64,000 nt of DNA from Sandaracinaceae bacterium (lineage in GTDB: Bacteria; Myxococcota_A; Polyangia; Polyangiales; Houyiibacteriaceae). The notes below the pieces were generated by a model. That model did no database searches. It saw only the letters and a list, made by a program, of their open reading frames with translations, and was not told where the DNA came from. A program made the position numbers and the translations under genes. Each line of letters starts with the position of its first letter. Position 1 is the stretch's first letter. This document shows positions 25,053 to 33,837 of the stretch, piece after piece. Where the stretch lies: the NCBI GenBank assembly GCA_020633075.1, contig JACKEI010000003.1, positions 124,001-188,000 on the forward strand, read 5' to 3'.

Positions 25053-25940
25053 GTGCTCCCCGTGCTCCTCGACCTCTTCGGCGTCGTCGCCCCCGTGTTC
25101 GTCGTCGCCGGGATTGGCTTTGGGTGGGTCAAGCTGGGTGGGCGCTTCGATCACGACGCGACCTCACGGATGGTGCTGCAGATCGGCGTGCCGGCCATGG
25201 TCTTTCACAGCTTGGTGCGGCTGACCGTGCCGGCGGACGTGCTCCTCCACATGGCGGGCCTCGCGACCGCCGCCATGGCCGGCTTTGCGCTGCTCGGCTA
25301 CGGGCTGCTCCGGACGCTGAAGCTGCCGGCGCACACCTACCTGGGGCCGCTGGTGTTCTCCAACTCCGGCAACGTGGGGCTGCCGGTCTGCCTCTTCGCG
25401 TTCGGTGAGCGTGGCCTGGCGCTGGCCATGGCGTACTTCGCCGTGAGCTCCACCGCGCACGTCGTGCTGGGCGGCCCGCTCTTCGCCGGAAAGTTCTCGC
25501 TCGAGCCGCTGGTGCGGTCGCCGCTGACCTGGACGGTGGTGCTCACGGTGCTGCTGCTGTGGCTGCGCGTCCCCATCCCCGAGTGGGTCCTCAAGAGCAC
25601 CAAGCTGCTCGGTGACTTCGCCATCCCGCTGATGCTGCTGACGCTGGGCGCGTCGCTCTCCACCATGCACGCGTCCAGCCTGGGCCGCGCGCTGGTGCTG
25701 TCGTGCGCGCGGCTGCTGATCGGCGCGACCGTGGGCCTTGGCTTGTGCGCCGCGCTGGGCGTCACGGGGCTCACGCGCAAGGTGTTGGTGCTGGAGTCGG
25801 CCATGCCGGTGGGCGTGCTCAATTATCTCTTCGCGCAGCGCTACGCTCGCTCCCCCGGCCAGGTCGCGGGCGTCGTGCTGGTGAGCACGCTCATGTCCGT
25901 GCTGTCCATTCCCGCGCTGCTGTACCTGCTCGAGCGCTGA
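25053..25940 (+). CDS. AEC-family (auxin efflux carrier-like) transporter
   Basis: An integral membrane protein of about 295 residues with ten predicted helices. The N-terminal helix pattern LFGVVAPVFVVAGIGFGWV, then FSNSGNVGLPVCLFAFG (the conserved N-x-G-x-x-G-x-P segment) and AIPLMLLTLGASLS mark the AEC/PIN-like family of secondary carriers, some of which export carboxylates such as malate. The start is uncertain: GTG at 25053 gives the usual short N terminus, while the TTG at 25017 would add 12 polar residues. The preceding TetR gene and the converging TetR gene (10-bp gap) make ligand-controlled expression likely. Confidence 0.75.
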   Translation: MLPVLLDLFGVVAPVFVVAGIGFGWVKLGGRFDHDATSRMVLQIGVPAMVFHSLVRLTVPADVLLHMAGLATAAMAGFALLGYGLLRTLKLPAHTYLGPLVFSNSGNVGLPVCLFAFGERGLALAMAYFAVSSTAHVVLGGPLFAGKFSLEPLVRSPLTWTVVLTVLLLWLRVPIPEWVLKSTKLLGDFAIPLMLLTLGASLSTMHASSLGRALVLSCARLLIGATVGLGLCAALGVTGLTRKVLVLESAMPVGVLNYLFAQRYARSPGQVAGVVLVSTLMSVLSIPALLYLLER

Positions 25941-25949
25941 CCTCGGCCG

Positions 25950-26561
25950 CTACGGCTGGAGCAGGGCGATGGCCTGGTCGGTCAGGACCTCGACGACGGC
26001 AGCGGCGGTGTAGCGAGCGGCGCGGATCCCATCGGCGGCTTGGAAGGTGAGCGCCATCAAGAGCTCGATACGCATCGGCGCGTCGGCTGGCGCGGTGACG
26101 CCGAAGCGGCTCAGGTCCCCCACCAGCTCGTCCCTGAGGCGCTCCAGCGCCTCCCGCACGGCCGCTCCGGCGGCGTGGTCCGCCTCGCGCATGCCGATCA
26201 AGGCGACCAACGCCGCGTGCTGCGAGAGGTGGTGGAGCGCGAGGACGAAGCCCGCCCGGACGGCCTCACGTGTCACGAGCGTGCGGGAGGCGCGCGGGCC
26301 GATGGCGCGCCGCCGTGCAGCCAGGCGCACGATGAGGGCGTTGGCTTCTTGGGCGACGGCCTCCGCCAGACACGCTTCGCGGCTGGCGAAGTGGCTGTAG
26401 AAGCTGGACTGGCCGATCCCCGCCGCCGCCGCGATGCGCCCCGTGGTCGCGTGCTCGTAGCCGCGGCTCACCAGCAGCTGGAGCGCCTCCTCGAGCAGGC
26501 GGGCCCGAGTGTCGTTGCGGCGCCCGTCTTGTTGCGCGTCGCTCTTGCCATCGTCCAACAT
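25950..26561 (-). CDS. TetR/AcrR-family transcriptional regulator
   Basis: A 203-residue TetR-type repressor. The DNA-binding part is TRARLLEEALQLLVSRGYEHATTGRIAAAAGIGQSSFYSHFASREACL, with the typical Y-H-F segment. The ATG at 26561 lies inside a palindrome that also covers the promoter region of the divergent lipoprotein gene at 26584, a strong sign of self-regulation and control of that gene. The frame upstream of 26561 continues on paper but lies antisense to the lipoprotein gene. Confidence 0.85.
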   Translation of the reverse strand: MLDDGKSDAQQDGRRNDTRARLLEEALQLLVSRGYEHATTGRIAAAAGIGQSSFYSHFASREACLAEAVAQEANALIVRLAARRRAIGPRASRTLVTREAVRAGFVLALHHLSQHAALVALIGMREADHAAGAAVREALERLRDELVGDLSRFGVTAPADAPMRIELLMALTFQAADGIRAARYTAAAVVEVLTDQAIALLQP

Positions 26562-26577
26562 AGGCGATAGCCTATCG
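26560..26577. promoter_or_regulatory. Palindromic operator between a TetR gene and a lipoprotein gene
   Basis: ATAGGC-GATA-GCCTAT (26560-26575), a perfect 6-bp inverted repeat, overlaps a second one, CGATAG-C-CTATCG (26565-26577). The site covers the start codon of the TetR gene (26561) and ends 7 bp before the start of the divergent lipoprotein gene (26584). Binding there would block both. Confidence 0.65.
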
Positions 26578-26583
26578 TACATC

Positions 26584-28041
26584 ATGACGGCACGCACTCT
26601 CAATCGTCTCGCCCATGCTCTTGGCGGCTCGCTGCTGCGTCGCACGCGTTGGCGCGCGGCGCTGGGGGCGGCGCTCACGCTGCTCTGCGCGTGCAGCGGA
26701 GGGGCGCGCCTGCCCCGCGCGGAGGCCCTCGAGGCCCGCTTGGCGCGCGCGGGGTACACCGTGCAGCGCGGGAGGGTCGCGGCCTTCGCCATCGAGGACT
26801 GCGCGCCGATCCCCAACTGCTTCGGCAACAACGCCAGCAGCCCGTACGGGCTCTGGTGGCTCCCCCCGGCGCCAGGCACGCTCGCACCCGTACCCGGGGA
26901 GATGGGCCTGCCGCCAGATGACCAAGGCCGCACCGCGGGGTGGACCCTGCACGCGGACGAGGCCGTGGTCTACGTCGGCCGCACCTCGCCCGAGGCTGCC
27001 TACTACAGCTTCGCTCCGTACCTCTTCTCCCGGGTGAACGGAGACGGCGCGCGCGTCCCCGTCTTCGCGAGCCTGGCCGACGCGGTCAACATGACGCACT
27101 TCGCGGACGCTCCGTTCGAGCGCGAGATCGCGGTCATCGTCACGGCCAGCGTGGAGCTCGACGCGCAGCTTCGCCGTTACCTCGTCGCGACCGGGCTCGC
27201 CGCCGACGACATCGTGACCTTCGGCCTAGCGGCGGAGCAGCTCCGCTTCGGGACCGAGCTGGACGACGACCACTTCATGATGCTGCAGCGCTTCGCGTTG
27301 TTCGCAGACGCCGCCGCGGGGGAGGCGTACCTGGCCGACATCCCCGCTACCTTGCTGCGGGTCACGCCGCAGGGGGCGGCGAGCGTGACGTCGTTCGACG
27401 TGCCCACGCGTGCTGAGCGCGCGACCGGAGACAGCGAGGGGGTGCTCTCGGGTGGCCTCGACACGCTCGAGGCGGCGGTCCGCGCGCAGCACGACGGAAG
27501 CACGCTGACCGACGTGCGCATCCTCTCCGCCAGCGCCATCAGCATCCTGCTGCGCTCCGAAGCCTGCTTGGCGAACACGTCCAACTGCCTCGGGGAGATC
27601 AGCGACACGGTCTACAGCGCGGGCCCGATCTCGGCAGCGGGGACGGCAGCGGACACGCTGGTCCTGGGCGACGCGCCGGGGGAGCGGCTGGTGGTCATGG
27701 GCGTGAACCACGCCGCCTTCGGGCGGGCTACGTACAGCAACATGGTGGTGATGAACTCGGGGCGGCTCATGGGCGTCGCGGCCATGACCGACGCCGAGAT
27801 GCGCGGCAGCGCCGACGCCTACCTGGGCGACCACCCGGATGCCCAATACCTCTACGCCGTGTCCGTCATGCGCGACTGCGGCGACGAGCCGTACTGCGTC
27901 GAGGTGCCCACGGACTTCCCCGGCGTCGCGCTCGACGAGCCGCTCAGCCTCGCCTTCCGCGCTTACGTCCAGCCGGGGGCCAGCGTGTCCCCAGCGCCGC
28001 GCGAGCTGGTGGTGGAGCGCGTCGTGCACGTTCTCCCCTGA
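26584..28041 (+). CDS. Large lipoprotein of unknown function
   Basis: A 485-residue exported protein. The signal peptide (about residues 18-38) ends in a lipobox-like LLCACSGG. The mature sequence has paired Cys (EDCAPIPNCFG, CLANTSNCLG, RDCGDEPYC) that suggest disulphides, and a motif-rich N-terminal part (NNASSPYGLWWLPP). I do not recognise the family and see no hydrolase signature. The ATG at 26584 is chosen because it starts a proper signal peptide. Expression is probably controlled by the divergent TetR protein through the shared operator, suggesting that the lipoprotein handles or responds to a small hydrophobic molecule. Confidence 0.65.
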   Translation: MTARTLNRLAHALGGSLLRRTRWRAALGAALTLLCACSGGARLPRAEALEARLARAGYTVQRGRVAAFAIEDCAPIPNCFGNNASSPYGLWWLPPAPGTLAPVPGEMGLPPDDQGRTAGWTLHADEAVVYVGRTSPEAAYYSFAPYLFSRVNGDGARVPVFASLADAVNMTHFADAPFEREIAVIVTASVELDAQLRRYLVATGLAADDIVTFGLAAEQLRFGTELDDDHFMMLQRFALFADAAAGEAYLADIPATLLRVTPQGAASVTSFDVPTRAERATGDSEGVLSGGLDTLEAAVRAQHDGSTLTDVRILSASAISILLRSEACLANTSNCLGEISDTVYSAGPISAAGTAADTLVLGDAPGERLVVMGVNHAAFGRATYSNMVVMNSGRLMGVAAMTDAEMRGSADAYLGDHPDAQYLYAVSVMRDCGDEPYCVEVPTDFPGVALDEPLSLAFRAYVQPGASVSPAPRELVVERVVHVLP

Positions 28042-28068
28042 GCGGGCGCGTGGCTGCCTGTCCCGCTC
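28040..28068. terminator. Possible bidirectional terminator hairpin
   Basis: GAGCGGG (28040-28046) pairs with CCCGCTC (28062-28068), a 7-bp stem in the 28-bp gap between the lipoprotein gene and the converging TetR gene. There is no U-run. Confidence 0.35.
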
Positions 28069-28069
28069 C

Positions 28070-28678
28070 TCAGGCCGCGACCCCGTCCAGGAGGCCGAGC
28101 GCCATGCGCTCCACGACGCGCGCCGCCCGTCCACGCGGCATGGCGTCCGGCGCGGCCGCCGCGAGCTGGTAGGCGCCCTCGATGGCCGCGACGATACCCG
28201 CCGCGGCTTCCTTGGCGCCGCGGCCGTGCCCGACCCGCGCGCGCAGGATCTCACCGGCGAGCGCCTCGACCGTGGCGACGCGGCGTGCGACGGCCGCGCG
28301 GTAGACGACGCCCACCTCCGGCTGCCGCAGCGCCTCGGCGCCGACCACGACCCAGGCCGCGACCGCGCGCGGCTCGGCGTCGTCCCCCAGCGCCAGGTGA
28401 GCGTCGATGTACGCGCGCAGCCGCGCGCTGGGGTCCTCTCCAGCCGCTCCGAGGCGGTGCGCGTAGCGTGCCTCGATCAGGCCGACGATGCGCTCGACCA
28501 AGGCGAGCAAGATCGCCTGCTTGTTGGCGAAGTGATAGTGCACGAGACCGCTCCCGAGCCCGGCCGACTTCGCGATGGAGGCGATGGTCGCGCCCTCGTA
28601 GCCTCCCTCGGCGATGACGTTCAGCAGGCCTTCGATGATCTGGGCGCGGCGCTCGGCGGTGTTGCTGGGGCGGGGCAT
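28070..28678 (-). CDS. TetR/BetI-type transcriptional regulator
   Basis: A 202-residue regulator with an N-terminal helix-turn-helix: RRAQIIEGLLNVIAEGGYEGATIASIAKSAGLGSGLVHYHFANKQ. The LVHYHF recognition segment and a C-terminal domain with APDAMPRG place it near the BetI-like branch of the TetR family. It is divergent from the oxygenase/WD40 fusion gene. An inverted repeat TTTGGT-N6-ACCAAA overlaps the fusion gene's start codon 30 bp upstream of this gene's own start. It probably represses both. Confidence 0.85.
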   Translation of the reverse strand: MPRPSNTAERRAQIIEGLLNVIAEGGYEGATIASIAKSAGLGSGLVHYHFANKQAILLALVERIVGLIEARYAHRLGAAGEDPSARLRAYIDAHLALGDDAEPRAVAAWVVVGAEALRQPEVGVVYRAAVARRVATVEALAGEILRARVGHGRGAKEAAAGIVAAIEGAYQLAAAAPDAMPRGRAARVVERMALGLLDGVAA

Positions 28679-28707
28679 CTTGCCACGACCCTAGCACGGT
28701 GTTATTG

Positions 28708-28725
28708 TTTGGTCATGCAACCAAA
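28708..28725. promoter_or_regulatory. Inverted repeat over the start codon of the oxygenase-WD40 gene
   Basis: TTTGGT-CATGCA-ACCAAA (28708-28725). The ATG of the fusion gene (28715) lies in the centre. Partial outward extension of the symmetry (TT at 28705-28706 with AA at 28727-28728) is seen. Probable binding site of the divergent TetR protein; a repressor bound here could also hide the start codon region. Confidence 0.55.
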
Positions 28726-30316
28726 TAACGTGCTTACCGACCCGGAGCGAATGCAGTGCGCCTTCGCTGGTGTGGACGCTTCCGTCGTGCTGATCGAAGC
28801 CGCGCTGACTCCCCAGGAGCTGTCGCATCTGCGGGCCGAGCTCGAAGGCCGCGGCTTTCGAGCGACGGGCGGGCGCTACCCGGCGGGCTACCGCGACAAC
28901 GACCGCCTCGTGTTCGACGACCCGCTGCTCGCGGCGCGGCTCTTCGACCAGCTGGCCCCGCACCTACCGGCCGAGGTGCGCACCGCCGACGGTGCACGCG
29001 CGGTTCTGGTGGGCCTCAACCCTCGCTTTCGGGCCTGCCGCTACCGCGACGGACAGTCGTTTCGGCGTCATCGCGACGGCGCCTACGCACCCGAGCCGGG
29101 CGTGCGCAGCGAGCGGACCCTGATGCTCTATCTGACGGACGGGTCGGCGCACGAAGGTGGGCGCACCCGTTTCTACCCCAGCGCGGATCCGGCCGAGCCA
29201 GCCAGCCTGTGCATCACCCCGCGCGCCGGCCTGGCGACGGTCTTTCCACACGACGCCTGGCACGACGGCGAGCCCGTCACAGGCGGCACCAAGGTGGTGC
29301 TGCGCAGCGACCTGCTCTACCGCCGCTGCGACGAGCCGGACCGCTCGCCGGTTGGAGACGACATACGGCACCGCGGCTATGTCTGGGATCTGGCCGAGTG
29401 CGGACCGCAGCGCTTGCTCAGCGTCGCTCGCGATGGCTGTGTGCGCCGGATGCTGCGAGTGGGCGGGCAGCTGCGCAGCGATGGGTGCTGGCCCCTCCGT
29501 CTCGCGTCGCCCACCTCGGTGGCATGCCAGGAGGGTGGCGTCGTGCTGGTGGGGAGCCGGCACGGTCAGGTCGCGAGCCTGCGCCTGCACGCCGATGGGA
29601 CCGCGAGCGAGAGCCCCCCGAGGCGCGTCGGGCGCGGCGCGATCCTCAACCTGGCCGCTTGTGCGCAGGGCTTCGTGGCGTCGGGTGCGGACGGTGCGGT
29701 GCACTTGCTGAGCGATGACGGCGCACCCCTCGCGCGGCACGCGCTCCACCAAGGCGGCTTCCTCTGGGGGTTGGCGCCGCTCTCTGGCGACCGTCTCGTC
29801 CCAGGGAGCCTGCGCACACTCCCGCTGCCCGCCGCGCACGAGTGGCTGGTCGGGGGGGAGCGCGGTCGTGTGCACCGGCTGCGCTTCGACGGGGAGCGCT
29901 TCCACGAGCTGGCGCGTACCCCGCTGCGCGCGCCGCTGCGGTCCCTGGCCGTCCACGCCCAGCATGGGACGTGGGTGGGTCTAGAAGACGGGCACGTGGC
30001 CGAGCTCGGAGGGACCGGCAGCACCCGCGCGCACGCGGGGCCCGTGACGGCGCTCGCGCTGCTCGCCGACGGCCGCCTGGCGTCGGGAGGTGAGGACGGC
30101 CGCGTCTGTCTGTGGAGCGTCGCCGCGCTCAGGGCCGGCGCGCACTCTCGTCCCGCCAAGCTGCTCACCACTCGCCGCGACTTCGTCACGCGTCTCCTGC
30201 CGAGCGCGGACGCACTGTTCTGCGCGGGCTATGACGGTTGCGTCACCTCCCTGGACACCATCGGCCTGGGGGAGCGCCGTAACTGTGGCGCGTGCTCCGG
30301 CGACACAGTCGGGTAG
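28715..30316 (+). CDS. 2-oxoglutarate/Fe(II) prolyl-hydroxylase-like domain fused to WD40-type propeller
   Basis: A 533-residue two-part protein. Residues about 20-205 form a prolyl-4-hydroxylase-type dioxygenase: Fe ligands H119 and D121 (RRHRDG), distal H183 (AWHDGEPV) and K193 in GGTKVVLRSD for 2-oxoglutarate. The rest (about 220-525) is a series of WD40/propeller-like repeats, clearest in HAGPVTALALLADGRLASGGEDGRVCLW. Weaker blades end in VASGADGAVHLL and GLEDGHVAEL. Prolyl-hydroxylase-like enzymes modify proteins or small molecules; a propeller would supply a docking surface, so a protein substrate is plausible. I know of no standard family with exactly this fusion. No signal peptide, so cytoplasmic. 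Probable TetR control through the palindrome at its start. Confidence 0.8.
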   Translation: MQPNNVLTDPERMQCAFAGVDASVVLIEAALTPQELSHLRAELEGRGFRATGGRYPAGYRDNDRLVFDDPLLAARLFDQLAPHLPAEVRTADGARAVLVGLNPRFRACRYRDGQSFRRHRDGAYAPEPGVRSERTLMLYLTDGSAHEGGRTRFYPSADPAEPASLCITPRAGLATVFPHDAWHDGEPVTGGTKVVLRSDLLYRRCDEPDRSPVGDDIRHRGYVWDLAECGPQRLLSVARDGCVRRMLRVGGQLRSDGCWPLRLASPTSVACQEGGVVLVGSRHGQVASLRLHADGTASESPPRRVGRGAILNLAACAQGFVASGADGAVHLLSDDGAPLARHALHQGGFLWGLAPLSGDRLVPGSLRTLPLPAAHEWLVGGERGRVHRLRFDGERFHELARTPLRAPLRSLAVHAQHGTWVGLEDGHVAELGGTGSTRAHAGPVTALALLADGRLASGGEDGRVCLWSVAALRAGAHSRPAKLLTTRRDFVTRLLPSADALFCAGYDGCVTSLDTIGLGERRNCGACSGDTVG

Positions 30317-30328
30317 GATGCCCCGATC

Positions 30329-32368
<2,040 letters not shown>

Positions 32369-32427
32369 GCGCGCGCGCTCGAGGCGCCTCGTACCCGGTG
32401 CCTTCAGCGAGCGCGGCGCCGCGAACA

Positions 32428-33837
32428 TCAACCCCGCGGCGGGAGCTGTGCCAAGCAGGCGTAGGCCGCGTACTTGTACGTCTCGGCCAGTGTCGGGAAG
32501 TTGAAGACCATCTCGATGAACAGGTCGACCGTGGCCCCCGCCATCAGCGCCGTGTGACCAATGTGTACGAGCTCGCTCGCGCGCTCACCGAAGACGTGCA
32601 CGCCCACGATCTTGCGCGTGTTTCTGTCCACCACGAGCTTGGTGATGCCCTCGGTGTCGCCGGTGATCTGGCCGCGCGCGTTCTCGCGAAAGAAGGCGCG
32701 CCCCACCACGACCTCGAGGCCCGCGGCCCGGGCGCTCTCTTCGCTCTCGCCCACGGAGCTGAGCTCCGGGATGGTGTAGATGCCGTACGGCAGCGTGCCC
32801 GAGACGCTCAGCTTGTAGTCGAAGCCGAACGCGTGGCAGACCGCCACACGCGCTTGCTCCATGGAGGTGGACGCGAGGGCCGGAAAGCCGATCACGTCGC
32901 CCGCCGCGAGCACGTACGGAGCCGCCGTGCGGTAGTGCTCGTCCACCTCCAGCAGGCCCCGCGCGTTGGGCTTCACGCCCACGTGCTCGAGACCAAGGTC
33001 CGCCGTGCAGCCCGTGCGTCCGGCCGCGAAGAGCAGGTGGTGGGTGACCAGCGTCTCACTGCCCAGCCGCGTGTGCACGCTCTGCCCGTCAGCGCCGAGC
33101 GTCACAGCGCCCCAGGCCTGGCCAAGGCGCAGCGTCACCCCCAGCTCGGCCATGGCGCGCTCGAGCGCTCCCACCAGCTCGCGGTCCATGAAGCCCAGGA
33201 TCTCGTCGCGCGCCTCCACCAGCTCCACCGGGATGCCCAGCGCCGCGAACATGCAGGCGTACTCGCAGCCGATCACGCCAGCCCCGAGGATGGTGAGCGA
33301 GCGCGGCAGCTCTTCGATCAGCAGGACCTCATCCGAGTCGTGGATCAGGGGCGAGGCGAAGTCGATGCCCTCCGGCTGCCGCGGCTTGGTGCCCGTGGCG
33401 ATCAACACCACTTTGGCCGTCAGCGTGCGCACGCTGCCGTCAGGCGCGGTCACGGAGACCTGGTGGGGCGCCGCCAGGCGCGCGTGACCCTCGATGAGCT
33501 CGACCTGGTGGCGCGCGAGGTTCTGGCGAATGCGCGCGGACTCCGCCTCGGCGATGGCGTGCTTCCGTCGCATCAGCCCGTGCAACATGCCCCGCGCCTC
33601 GAGCTCCACCGCGACGCCGTAGAGCGCGCGGCTGCGGCGACCAGAGAGGTACAGCGCCGACTCGCGCAGGGTCTTGCTGGGCAGCGTCCCGGTGTGCACC
33701 GCGGCGCCTCCCGGCTCGCGTTCGCGCTCCACCACCGCGACACGCTTGCCGAAGTAGGCCGCCTGCACGGCCCCCTTCTCGCCAGCCGGTCCGCCACCGA
33801 TGACCACCAAGTCGAAGTCGTCGGCGGCGCCCGTCAT
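32428..33837 (-). CDS. sthA: Soluble pyridine nucleotide transhydrogenase (SthA-like)
   Basis: A 469-residue flavoprotein of the dihydrolipoamide-dehydrogenase fold. FAD motif GGGPAGE lies near residue 14, and the second nucleotide-binding motif GAGVIGCEYA is near 180. The redox-active disulphide region is changed to GGAAVHTGTLPSKTLRE: both redox cysteines of lipoamide dehydrogenase are absent, as expected for soluble transhydrogenase. The conserved C-terminal HIGHTALM and NFPTLAETYKYAA agree. It interconverts NADPH and NADH in the cytoplasm. The start overlaps the stop of the molybdopterin oxidoreductase gene by 4 bp, so the two are coupled, though no functional link is obvious apart from redox balance. 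Confidence 0.88.
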   Translation of the reverse strand: MTGAADDFDLVVIGGGPAGEKGAVQAAYFGKRVAVVEREREPGGAAVHTGTLPSKTLRESALYLSGRRSRALYGVAVELEARGMLHGLMRRKHAIAEAESARIRQNLARHQVELIEGHARLAAPHQVSVTAPDGSVRTLTAKVVLIATGTKPRQPEGIDFASPLIHDSDEVLLIEELPRSLTILGAGVIGCEYACMFAALGIPVELVEARDEILGFMDRELVGALERAMAELGVTLRLGQAWGAVTLGADGQSVHTRLGSETLVTHHLLFAAGRTGCTADLGLEHVGVKPNARGLLEVDEHYRTAAPYVLAAGDVIGFPALASTSMEQARVAVCHAFGFDYKLSVSGTLPYGIYTIPELSSVGESEESARAAGLEVVVGRAFFRENARGQITGDTEGITKLVVDRNTRKIVGVHVFGERASELVHIGHTALMAGATVDLFIEMVFNFPTLAETYKYAAYACLAQLPPRG

